DNA of 64,000 nt from NCBI GenBank assembly GCA_014529385.2, contig CM043952.1, positions 154,393,557 to 154,457,556 of the forward strand, given 5' to 3'. Positions 50,002 to 61,163 of this stretch are shown one piece after another. Position numbers and translations under genes: made by a program. How positions within the stretch are numbered: position 1 is the stretch's first letter; every line of letters begins with the position of its first letter. A model generated the notes under the pieces. The model saw only the letters and a program-made list of their open reading frames with translations. It searched no databases and had not been told where the DNA came from. This DNA comes from Adiantum capillus-veneris. Taxonomy: Eukaryota; Streptophyta; Polypodiopsida; Polypodiales; Pteridaceae.

Positions 50002-52100
50002 TGAGGCGGTCTGGGACGGGCAACAAGAGAGGCAATCTCTAAACACCCCTCAAGGCTCCTGTGCTGCTCAATTGGGGTTTGGACAAACACAAGCAAAAAA
50101 CAACAACAACAAACCCACGGCCAAACAAGTGAAGGGACACCACCTAGTTATACAACAAACTAGGATGCAAAAGAGGAGAATCCATGAGAAATACAAGAGA
50201 GAATTAAGGATACACTATCACTAATATCAATGCTACAAATACACACACCAAACACAAAGAGATAGAGAGATAAAGAGATAGTTTTGTGCAAGAATTTACC
50301 TTCAATATAATGAATTGACGCGGGTGTATAAACAACTTGGAAGAGAGTCAAGAGACACAATTAAGTTTGATGATATGTTAGGGTTATGGGAACCCTCTCA
50401 CCATACAACCCTCTTATAATGTTTTCCAAAAAAACAAAACAAACACATGAGCTCTTGAGTCACATACAAGAAAATACTATAAAAGAATCTCAAAATGAGA
50501 ACGCGTCACCTTAAACCAAACAAGATGAGGTTTCCAAGCATGAATTAGAGAGAGTCAAGAGATTTTTGAACAGTGGTTGCACCCAAATTATTGATTTCAT
50601 TGATGTGCAAGAGTAGGTATAACTTTGATTGGAAGTGATGAATCACTCACTCCCTTGCAATGCTACAACTAGCTCAAGAAGCTTTCATATACACCACAAG
50701 TAATGGTATATATAGAGCTCACACTCTCTACCTACAAGTAAGATGGATAATGGCATGCTCAAATTAGTGAGCAATAGTGTAGAGATCATGCCCTTTACAA
50801 AGGGAAAAGGGCTCTATTTATAGGTTTTTGGGAGCCTTGATTAGGACAAAACCTAATCAATTTTATTGTCAATACAAAAGATTATGAAACATTTTTTATT
50901 TTCAAAATGGAAGTGGGTCTTCCTTATCCCTTAAGTCACATGGATGTGGGCTCCAAGGGAAAGAATTATTGAGAGTAAATGGAGAGAGAGGTGAGTAATT
51001 TGGAGGTGCGTACTCTAGTAGATAGTAGAGGGTGCAATTTACCAGAAGGATTAGTCATTAGTGTTAGTAGTTTGTAGTTAGTAGGATGGGTGAAATTACA
51101 TAGCAGATACATTCAAGGAGCATTACATTATTTGTAAAATGATAAAAAGTAAGATAAGGATGAGAATATACACAATTTGATGGAAACCACAAGATGAAAA
51201 GGGAATTTTTCACCTATCTCCTCAAGTGAATGAAGCGATTGTAGAACTCTGTCGGTGTAGTTCTTGTGACCATGGAGAAGTTGAATTTTCCATTATCAAT
51301 CTCCTCCTTTTGTAGAGCTTGATCTTGGTTATTTAATGATCTTTTCTCTTTTTGTGAAAGGATGAAGAGGTTATGGTAATATAAGTTTGATTCTAGAGAG
51401 AGAAATTGAACTATAGGTGTGTAGAGATGATAATTTTTGAGCTATGGAGTAAGGGAGAGATGAAAATGGTAAAGAAGATAAAAGAAACCATGAAATTTGC
51501 AGGTTTGAGTGAGGGATGGAGAGGAATGAGTGTGTGTGTGCGTGTGTGTGTGTAGAAGTGTGAAGAGAGGTGAGAGAAGACTAGGGTGACTTGTGAGAAA
51601 AAATGGGTAGACTAGGGTCCACCATAAAACTCATATCTCACCAATGGTAATTCCATAACTTATTCAAAAAATTGAGATGATTATTCAGCTTGTGGACTAC
51701 ATTTTGTTTGTTGGTCACTTCTTCAAATTTGAAGCAGAGATAGGTGCCAAAAATCTCACCAAAAAGCCTGTTTTGTATTCTTGCAAAAATCTTTTAGTGG
51801 CCCCCTCCTTTGTTGATTTTTCACAATGCATCCAAGAGTGAGCCCCTCCTTTGTCATATCATGATACAAAGTATCCAAATTATCTTTACACATGCATGGA
51901 GGAGTATTATTGGTGAATAAAGAAATATATACATGGTGGGACTAGTGTATGGACTATTCATGGATTTTAGCTTAATAAGCACATGGTGTTAGAATAATGG
52001 GTATATAATGAAAAAATATAGAAGATAATGGATATGAAAAAAGATATTGGAATCATATGATATGGTCTCTCTTTTGTATTTCCTAGTGAAAAAAATAGCA
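50002..52100 (-). repeat. Gypsy 5' LTR, minus orientation (inverted segment)
   Basis: A TATA box on the minus strand (TATAAATAG) lies at 50814-50822. The region 51600-51960 aligns, in reverse complement, with the U3 half of the 19681 LTR. One example is 'aaaaattgag' and surroundings; another is 'caaaaatcttttagtggcc' against 'caaaagtcttttggtggtc'. The ~2.1 kb length equals one LTR, so its outer end coincides with the junction to plus-strand protease. Confidence 0.7.
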
Positions 52101-52112
52101 TAAGCTTGAATG

Positions 52113-55100
52113 AATGAAGACATTACATTGGTGCTAGATTGTTACATCAAAGGAAGGTTAGCTAGGAAAGGTCTAGTGGATGGGGGTGCACAAATTTGCA
52201 TCATGACAGAGGGACTCATGCAGAGACTACGCATGCACATCCATGAGACACTTGGAATCAAAGTAAAAATGGAAAACAATAGCAAGGCTAGGTGTGTAAG
52301 CATTTCGAATTAAGAAGGCAATGGATTTCTATGTTATGTCTACCAAAATTAAGGTTACCCATTTATTCCAGGAAGACCATGGCTAATGAAAATGCAACCT
52401 TTGTAGGATTGGGAAAGTGGAAAGTTGATTTGCAGGAATGAAAATCATAAGAAGGTTGTATTTGACATGAAGGAGAAACACCAAGAGGAGCTCCATGAAG
52501 CATCATCGCAAAGTGAGATGGGGGAAGATTGGACTGATAGCACTTCAGAAGAAGAAAGTAGTGGCAGCATTACTAAAGAGGAGTCTTCCATCAAAGTCAT
52601 GGGGGTAAGGTTTAAACCAAGTGACCAAGAGACCTCTTGCCCAGGTTTGGAAGAGGTAGGTCCTCAAGAGAACCAAGGTGTACAAGATGAAGGAATGTTA
52701 GAAGGTATGTTTTCTACTACAACACTTACAAAAGACAAAAGAGATCAGTTCAAATGTGTGCTAAGGAAGTTTCCTAGGCTTTTTGCTAAAGACTACAGAG
52801 ATGTGCGTGGAGTAGATGTTGTTCAACACAAGATTGAGTTAAAGCCGGAGGCCACACCTAAGGCTCAGAATCTACGAATGCTAGGAGTCATCAAGGAGCA
52901 TGCTCTACTCAAGGAGGTAAGGAAGCTCCTAGTAGTAGGTTTCATTTATCTAGTGGAGAATTCAGAGTGGGTCTATCTCGTTGTTGTCACTCCCAAGAAG
53001 AATGGCAAGCGGAGGGTGTGTGTGGATTATCGTCCACTCAATGAGGAGACAAAAAGAGATCAATATCCCCTCCCATTTCAGGATGAGATACTAAATGAGG
53101 TAGTTGGTCATGAGAAGTACACTGTGTGTGATTACTCAGGTTACTTTCAAATAGGGACTAGATTGGAGAATCAATTGAAACAACCTTCATCACTCCTTGG
53201 GGTTGTTATGCTTTTAGAATCATGCCATTTGGCTTGACAAATGCTCCTACAACTTTCCAACGTTTCATGAACATGGTGTTTCAAGTGTTCTTTGGAAAGT
53301 CAATTAGGGTATTCATTGATGATTTCTAAATTTGTAACTCAAAATCATTGCATCTAAAAAGGGTAGAAGAAGAATTGAAGAAGCTCTATGACATGGGAGG
53401 TCAACTCAACCCCTACAAGTGCCACATTGGTGAGGATCAAGTGATCTTGCTTGGTCCCAAAGTTTCTTACAAAGGCATCGAGGTGGATCCTTCAAAGGCA
53501 AAGGCTCTTATTGAGCTACCATCACCCAAGAGTCTTAAGGAGGTCATCTCATTCGTTCAAAAGGTGAAGTATATGTCATGCTTCATTCACATAGCCTCAA
53601 AGTTCCTTCACCCTTTGCAAAAGTTGACACAACAAGTAGAATTTGCATGGTCTGATGAGCTTGAAGAGTACTTTTGTAACATTAAAGTCATTTTTGTCAG
53701 AGCTACCAATACTCATGCCTCCTTGTTGGGAGTACACATTCTTTGTTAGCTCTAGTGTTGTGGGTAGGAAACAATTGGTGCAGTTTTATTACAACAAGAT
53801 CACCACAGTACCAGGATGAGACCCATCTACTTTGCTAGTAGGTTCATGAATGCTTTGGAGAGAGGCTACACGGAAGCAGAACTCATGATGCTTGCTCTCA
53901 TGTTTGCGGTGAGAAAGTTTAGATTCTACTGCTACCAAAACCTTTTGTAATTCTCACTGCAAAAAAAAATTTCCCTTGGGTGTCATCTCAAATGAATCTT
54001 AGTACTAGGATCTCAAAGTGGATTATGGAATTGCAAGAATTCCAATACTCTTTCAAGGTAGAAGATAGTGTGCGTGCACAATAGGATACATGAGAAGGAG
54101 ATTTAAAGTAAAGACCCTACCATTGTCACCACCTGGTTCTTTGATGGTGCTTTTCGATGAGCCACAGGAAAAGCAGGGGGAGGGCTAGTGTTGCTCAACC
54201 CAAGTAGAGAGGTGGTCATGAAAGAGAAGGTTAATCTACCAGGTTTAACTAGCAACAACGAAGCAAAATATGACACACTATTGCACGGCTTAAAGATGTG
54301 CATTAGCAAGGTATACAACGTCTCATGGTAAAGGGGGATACACATCTCATTGTGAAGAAGATTTTAGGCATTTGGACACGCAATAATGAAAGCCTAAGGA
54401 CAAAAGTTTATGCCATTTGAAGAAGTGCAACTATATCATATTCCTAGGAAACAAAATGAAGATGCACATTTACTTTCACAACAAGCAGTTACATAGTTGA
54501 GAAAGAAGTACAAGTCATCATGGTGGCAACAGCTGTCAACAAGTAACCGAGATACCAAGGATTGGAGTCATTGGCTCCCATTATTGGCTACATTTTGGAG
54601 GGCGATTTTCCACAAGATTTCAAAAAAAGCTCAGAAGAGTAAACTCATGAAGAAGGCAAGTGTCTATCTCTTCCTAGAAGGCTCCCTCTATCAAAGAGGG
54701 AAGGATCAAGTGTGCAGAAGAGTACCAACTATTGAGGAAATTCTAGCCATTCTAAAAGGTTTGCATGAGGAAGCATGTGGTGGTCATTTTGCCAAAGACT
54801 TAACTGTGAAGAAGATTTTTCTTGTGGGGTATGTTTGGCCAAGATTGCATGTGGATGTCCAGCATTGGTGTAAAAGATGTTACATCTGTCAGGTAAATGG
54901 AAATAGAAGATTGGTCCATGGTCCAGTCCATGGTCCAAGGCAGATCGTGCTTGCAAATGGACCCTTTGAAAAGTGAGGCATTGACGCTATGGGTCCTCTG
55001 CCTAGAACAAAAAATGGTAAACTCTAATGTTATTCTAGTGGATATAGATTACATGACTAGGTGGGTAGAGCCTTAAAGTGTGGCAATGGTAAATAAGAAA

Positions 55101-55165
55101 GGGTGAAAGCATGTATAGGTGGATCGCTTTTGCCACTATATAGTATATGGTTTTTGGGGTTGAGA
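52113..55165 (+). pseudogene. Gypsy protease (rest), RT, RNase H and integrase start, plus strand
   Basis: The frame opens at NEDITLVLDCYIKG, one short step after the point where the minus-strand protease stops, and carries LVDGGAQIC. RT follows at about 52890-53330 with VVVTPKKNGKRRVCVDYRPLN, YSGYFQI and FIDDF. A connection region lies at 53348-53749 and a decayed RNase H to about 54100. The integrase HHCC finger is at 54740-54900 (HEEACGGHF, then CKRCYIC), followed by GPFEK-stop-GIDAMGPLP, the first integrase Asp region. Sequence becomes unreadable beyond 55165. Several stops and frameshifts are present. No 3' LTR was found. Confidence 0.85.
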
Positions 55166-55706
55166 AAATGGATGGTTTAGGCGTTTGAAACAGTGGGATT
55201 AAATTCAAAATTTATGGAAAAAAAAAGGTTAAAATTTGATGTGTACTAAGTGAAAGCGCTTACTGGTTAATGATCACCTCGAGGTACTTTCAAGCACTTA
55301 ATGCAAATATTCTCTCGAGTCTCGTCCCTCCCACTCTGTCTCGCTCGTTCCTCCCCCCTCTCTCTGTCTCACCCGCGCCATTCAGGTTTCTGATTCCCTC
55401 TTTCCTCCCTCCTTTGCGTTTCTCTGTTAGCCGAAGCAACAAGCAGCAACATCACAACAACAGCAAGCAAATTCAGGAGGAGTACTTTTTGCTGGGCTGG
55501 TCATCAACTTCAGTAAAAATCCCCTGCAGCAGCAACAGGTATGTGGCATCATGTAGCTTGAAGCATTCTATCTCAAATGTTGGTTGAATTTGAATGTGGC
55601 TGGTTTTCCTAGGTAGCATTTCTAGGTAGCATTGATCCATGTTTTAACATGCTTCATGCAGATGTAGAAGCGATGTATGCTTGTCTCTGAATGTGTGGCA
55701 AGATAA

Positions 55707-55827
55707 CCAAAGAGGACTTGGCCTAGTGGTTAAAGTGAATGGGTGGGTGCGTAAGGACCCAGGTTCAACCCTGGCGATATGGTCTGCCCTCTGTTGGGGA
55801 GGGTATTGCAAAAAAAACAAAAAAAAA
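55707..55827 (+). mobile_element. tRNA-derived SINE with 18 bp target duplication
   Basis: A Pol III A box (TGGCCTAGTGG, 55719-55729) and B box (GGTTCAACCC, 55762-55771) are followed by a ~40 bp body and an A-rich tail (55811-55827). It is flanked by perfect direct repeats GAATGTGTGGCAAGATAA at 55689-55706 and 55828-55845. It sits in the first intron of the coiled-coil gene and carries no coding capacity. Confidence 0.93.
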
Positions 55828-56389
55828 GAATGTGTGGCAAGATAATCATGGATTGTAACTATTAATGATGCATGTGTGAGTTTAGAATTTATTTCTGAAA
55901 TGTATATGCATTGTGCACATCTGATTGATCACCCTTGTGAATACTTTTTATAAAATTGCATGATGCAGCTTGAAGCATGAATGCAGATTTTATCAACTGT
56001 GTGTGCATGCTTATACGAATGCATCATGCAGGTTCAAGCATGAATGCATTTAACTATTGATGTTGTATCTATGTGGCATTTGTGATTTTTTCAAGATGAA
56101 GAACCAGTCTACAAAAGGACCTTCAGACTCTGACAAGGGTACACCTAGGAAGGGAAAGAGCTCTATGCAGGAATCACCTATCAAAACAGGTTAGATGCAT
56201 CATGCATGCATTTCTAAAATTGGTTTTATGTCTTGTAAAATTTTTGAATTTTTTGCACATGCATGCTACAAAAAGAACTTCCGAGTCCCCCAAGGGTACA
56301 CCTAAGAAGAAAAATGTTCAGCAGGTTAGATGCAGGTATTTCCCCCATGGATTCAATTAAAGTGTTGCTTTATTAGGAAAAAGTAGTGT

Positions 56390-57410
56390 GCAGACCACTA
56401 GTAAATATCAAGTGGGTGAACCCCACTTTTTATGGGTACAGCACCACTGATAGGCTGTGTTGAAGTGGTGCACCTGCAACACCCTTTAAAGTTGGGCAGA
56501 AACCATGGTTGCATCACTACAAAGTTATGCTGATATGGTGCACCATCTCTTAAAAGTGATACTGGACCACTTTAAAGTGCTGGGCAACACTAAAAAGAGG
56601 TAAGGCTCTAGTAAAAACTGACGATATAATGGGTGCATCACTTTTCAATGGAAAACCCTAACTATTTTGTGGTGAAGCATCACTTTGGTGTACCATTTTT
56701 CAGTGGTTCTACACACCTTTAAGGTACCGAATAACGTTCTATTTAAGAAGCACCACTTTCTAGTGGTGAAGACCACTATAAAGTGGTCAACATCACTATA
56801 AAGTGGTGAACACAACTATAAAGTGGTGCTTCTTAACTAGAACGTTATTCGGTATCTTAAAAGTGTGTAGAACCACTGAAAAGTGGTGCTTCTTAACCTG
56901 AACGTTATTTGGTATAAAGTGGTAAACACCAATAAAGTGGTGGTCACCACTTTTTGTGGTTCAAATCACATTTAAGTGGTGGTGCGTGATGGTCAACCAC
57001 TTTCAGTGCTGTAGAACCACTTTTTAGTGATGCTTTACAAAAGTGCAATAATCTTTAGTTCTGCATCTTTGCTAAAAGTGGTGGTTATGTGCTTTTAAGT
57101 GATGAAGCTTTACAAGGAGATACCACATTCTATTGGTGTAGCACCACTTTTTAGGAGTGTAGCACCAGTTTTAAGTTGTGTACAACAATTCACATCGGTG
57201 TAGCACAACTGAACAGTTGTTCAACCCACTTTTATGTGGTGGAGCACCACTTTAAAGTGGTGAAGAAACACCCAAAGGTGATGTATCACCAACAAATAGT
57301 GGTGTAGCATGACTTTTTAGTGTTACCTAACCAGTTTTAAGTGGTTGAGAACCATTTAGTGGTATACCACCACTTAAAAATTTTGCAGTACCACTGAGAA
57401 TGGTGCAGAA
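56390..57410. repeat. AGTGGT/ACCACT palindromic array in an intron
   Basis: Dozens of short units such as accacttttaagtggt and ccactataaagtggt are scattered through the 1.17 kb intron, often forming perfect small palindromes. A longer inverted repeat pairs 56699-56763 with 56816-56880 (about 61 of 65 positions). Part of the right arm repeats directly at 56881-56920. Confidence 0.9.
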
Positions 57411-59612
57411 ATCATTTCAACCACTTCTTATTGTTGATAAAACAAGTTTAATTATGGCTCATTACATACTAACATGCATTCATATATTTTTTTTACAGGG
57501 AGGTGGACAGTACCACAAGTGGCCTTACCCACTCAAACAAAATTTTGCTTCACCAAGGAAGATTTTCATACCGAATATGGGCTATGCTTGGTTGGCCAGG
57601 ATCCGAAGCTCCTATGTGATGATGATTTCTCATATGAGGAGTGGCTTAGGGTATGGCTTTACAAGCGCCAACAAAAGGAGAAGATGCATTTAAAGGGGTT
57701 GAGGCCTGAAATGTATGAAGAATGTCTCCTGCTATACCATAAAGTATATCAGGGAGCTCCCCCAAACAACGAGGTAGGCGTGCATTTTGCACATGGATTT
57801 ACGTGGCAAAAGTGCAAGCGCGCTGAAGATTCTGAAGGTTTAGTTGCATGGGCTGTGTATGATGAATGTGTTATCAAAATGTTACGCCAACAAAAACTTT
57901 AAATAGGAAATTGGAGAAATGGAGGTCCACAAACGGTCCATGTCTTGGAAGCGAGTGGAAATTTAATGTAGAAAATATGCCTAATTACACTGACAGTACT
58001 AGCACAGGCTTTGACTGGCAGACATACTCAGGTGGACATCAATTTTCAGGGCAGGCTAAGGAGGAATTTCTAAAGAAGCGGGCCTTTGGCTCGATGGGAA
58101 CATTTGGAATGTCAAATGTTTCCTCGACTACATTTTCTGCGTCAACGGTGATGTAGCAGCTATTTCTAACATGAAGGCTAATGCTGCTGAAAAGTTAAAA
58201 GAGAAGCAGCAATGTCTCGAAGCAATAAAAATTGCTTTAGATCTATCAAAGACAAAGAGAGATGAGCAGGTTGGTTTGATGCGAGGTGCCGCCAAGATCG
58301 TAGAGAGACTGAACAAGGATATGGAGGAACTCAAGTTGCATAAGGCTGGGCTTGTACCAAACGAGGAAGCAATGGCAAAGCTTGATACCTTGATTCAAAT
58401 CAGAAAGGAGGCTCTCAAAGACATGGGACTTGATATTGAAGTGCACAATCTCGATAACCTAGGTGAAGAGGCAGCACAGTTACAGGTATGTAAGCTTGAT
58501 TGGTTCACCTAGTAGTGGTTGATATTACTTAAAAGTGGTTAAACTCTAATTAGAAAAAAATGGTTAGAGACCATTTTATATGGTAAAAGACCACTTAAAT
58601 GTGTTTATATAACACTCTTAAGTGGTACCACATAAAGTGATGAAGACTCTTGAAAGTAATGCACAAACACTTATACTGTTTTATAAAGTACGCAGTGCTA
58701 TTTTTTTACAGGGTCAACATGACACTTTGTTATGGGAAGTAGAAGTGGCGACAGGGCATCTTCGATTTGTGGAAACGATTATTAATTTGTTCAAGTCAAG
58801 AATGCCTATCCTTCCTATCAGGCTGCCTGTTCATTTGGGATCGGACAATAACTGTGTGTAGTTAGGTGATTGTGTTGCTTGTGGGATGTCTATCATGCAG
58901 ACTGTTGTACCGATGTCTACATGCTCCGGTGTCAACATCCGTATCACCCACTTTGTTTTGTAAATGCCTGTAAGTCTGCCGGCCAGTGTCTATTTCATGG
59001 ATGTGAGGAACCTTTAAAAGATGCTTTGAAGTTGCTGGCACCTGGAGAGGCAAACATGGATGAGTATGAACAAGGACGTAGAGGATGCTGAAAAATCATC
59101 TGAGAAGCCAATTGAAAAGGATACAACAGTGAACTTGTCTGATGAGGACTCGGATCTTCTTATTTCAGATGTTTGTGCAGAGATTTTGGGACGTAAGAAA
59201 AAGAGGAGCAACACTGAAGAGCGCGCCACACCAAAGAAAAAAGCTAAGGTTGCATCCGAGCCTCCAGAGCCTACTCCAGGAGGTAAAAAATCCAAGGAGC
59301 CTTCATCTGCTCGGAAAAAGACTAACCTCCAAGCACCCAACCTTAAACCTCCCAAACCAAAGTCCCGCAAGAAACTTTTGTAGCCCCTATTAACCTTTTG
59401 TGATTTGTAGCCTCTTTGTAATTTTGTCTTTGTACCCTCATTTTGATGATAATGAAACGACGGCTTTATTTTTCATTCATTAGTTGTTTATTGCTCATTG
59501 ATTGTCTATTTATTGTACTCATATTGTTCATTGACTATCTATTTATTGTACTCGTATTGTTCTTTCCGACGTCATCATGAGCATCTTCAAGTAGAGCTTA
59601 TTTTTTCTCCAG

Positions 59613-60503
59613 TATCTCCTGCCAAGTGGACTGTTGCCATAGAAGTTCAGGAGATTAATGAAATGGAAATCAATAGCCTGGAAGGTATACTTTTCAAGTG
59701 TATTTTGAAAATGTTAATATGTCAGTCTGATTGAGGTTTTTAAGGCATGGTACTTGTCTATGGCAGAACTTAGCTGGATTGGAGATGTTCAAGAACCAGA
59801 TGAGAAGGTTGAAGACATAGTAGCTAAGCAGGATGCAGATGTAACACCAGATAAAGTGGAGGAAGACCAGGCACCAGCAGTTTTCCCCAAAATTGAAGAG
59901 ATTTTGCCAAACTGCCCTGGATGGGGATATCTTGTTTCGAATTTCTGCAAGATCAAAAAGCTCATCATCCTTGATCTCGATGGACTATTCGTGAAACGAG
60001 ATGTAACCAAATGTGATCCAAAGACTGGACAACTTAAACACCCTCCACATCCAGCTTCTGACAGAGTTAAACTAAAAAGAGTGGACGAGAAGTTGTGGAT
60101 CTACTACCGTAGAGATGTTGAGCAATTTGTTTGGGATTTGAGGCAAATAGCGAATGCAATGATTTGGAGCACTTGTACTGCTGCTAACATTGAGCTAATC
60201 CTCAGTACATGTTGGCCAGACATATGGGAACATAGGACTTATTACTTTAGGGATCTCTTCTCAAACTGGCAATGTGAGAAGTGGTCGTATTTTGAAGAGA
60301 TTGCTGGAGCTCCAAGAGACCTTGCAGGTGAACCTGTGTCTTTCAAGCCCCTTTACCATGTCTGGAACAAGTTTACAGAATATGACTCCTCTCGGACATT
60401 GCTGGTAGATGACTCCAGATATAAAAATCTGCGCAATGGCTGGGACAACTGTATATGTCTACCCACCTTTGATCCTCTTGATGAAGACCAAGACCCTGAT
60501 TAG
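59613..60503 (+). CDS. FCP1-like (NIF/SCP family) HAD phosphatase-like protein
   Basis: Exon 59613-59684 follows a strong acceptor (ttttttctccag). An 82 bp GT-AG intron (59685-59766) joins it in frame to a 245-codon exon ending at TAG 60503. The frame is intact. After an acidic N-terminus, HAD motif I reads IILDLDGLFVKR, motif II IWSTCTAANIE, and motif III LLVDDSRYKNL, in the order and spacing of FCP1-homology phosphatases, with LWIYYRRDVEQFVWDL between I and II. Canonical members have D-x-D-x-T; here Leu replaces the Thr, as in plant proteins with D-x-N/D-G-L motifs. Such enzymes act on phosphoserine of nuclear proteins, including the RNA polymerase II tail; activity here is unproven. The true N-terminus may lie further upstream. 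Confidence 0.75.
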
Positions 60504-60815
60504 CTCACGTGCACACTGTTGCCATGGCTGTGCAGATGGGCACTAACCCCCAATTCCCTGGAGTATAAAAAGGCAAACCCCATCAGCAATCCCAAAGATG
60601 AACTTTCGAGTCTAGTCTTTGAGCACTTTGTCATAAATGGAGATGAATGAGATTGTACATCTGTAATTTAAGAAACGTTATATATTGTACATTCTTGGTG
60701 GATATGTAGACGTTTCTGGATAATTGTTGTAATATACTTTTTGTAATATGCAAAAGTTCTAGCACTTTACATGTCTCTGCACTATACATGTCTCTACACT
60801 TCTGAATGTCTTAGA
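60504..60815 (+). other. 3' flank of the phosphatase-like gene
   Basis: AT-rich sequence with TGTA/TTGTAA-type motifs (about 60650-60750) suited to plant polyadenylation. No other gene is present. Confidence 0.4.
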
Positions 60816-60819
60816 ACCA

Positions 60820-61075
60820 CTTTTGAGTGGTGCTAAACCACTAATACGTGGTTAAATTTTTATTGTGTTATTGCAACAATTTTTCTGGAACTACAACACC
60901 ATTTAATGGTGATGTTCGGGGGGAGTGGTGAAGCATTCTTAACCACTTTTTAGTGGTGCTAAACCAATTTAGCACCACTAAAAAGTGGTAGATTTTTATT
61001 GAGTTTTTCTGGAACTGCAACACTTTTTAGTGGTGATGTTTGGGGGGGGGGGAGGGGGGAGTGGTGAAGCATTCT
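60820..61075. repeat. Intergenic AGTGGT array with perfect hairpin
   Basis: Two tandem ~115-130 bp units share 'tttttctggaact', 'gtgatgtt', a G-run and 'gagtggtgaagcattct'. Between them is a perfect inverted repeat: 22 bp arms 60943-60964 and 60969-60990 with the 4-base loop CCAA. It lies between the convergent genes. Confidence 0.9.
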
Positions 61076-61163
61076 CAAAAAGAAACATGTCAATTCCATC
61101 GTACGTTTACACCAATTCCATCTTGTTCAATATTTCACTAGATGATATAAAATCAGATTTGAT

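Larger units (their letters stand above)
55310..59383 (+). pseudogene. Split gene for a coiled-coil, RING-H2-like protein, frameshifted
   Basis: A CT-rich leader exon ends at 55538 (CAG|GTATGT). Coding starts at ATG 56096 with a Ser/Lys/Pro-rich exon (to 56189), then a similar exon 56276-56324. After a 1.17 kb intron, exon 57499-58485 reads FSYEEWLRVWLYKRQQKEKM, a possible FDWQTYSGG block, and a Lys/Glu coiled coil ending at a good donor (ACAG|GTATGT). Exon 58712-59383 holds a RING-H2-like core C-x-H-x2-H-x2-C (CQHPYHPLC) with flanking cysteines and a Lys-rich nuclear-type tail. Frame changes near 57890, 58145, 58880 and 59060 and a stop at 58859 indicate decay. No known family is recognised for the first part. 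Confidence 0.55.

Noticed and set aside
55719..55771. tRNA gene
   Set aside because: A and B boxes are present, but there is no cloverleaf-compatible acceptor pairing I can see, and the A-rich tail with target duplication shows a SINE.
56390..57410. CRISPR-like array
   Set aside because: Units are palindromic but neither equal in length nor separated by equal spacers, and the context is eukaryotic.
55230..60503. Integrated giant-virus segment, suggested by an FCP1-like phosphatase and RING finger
   Set aside because: GT-AG introns, plant-type motif I and transposase linkage fit a nuclear transposon better. No viral core gene is present.
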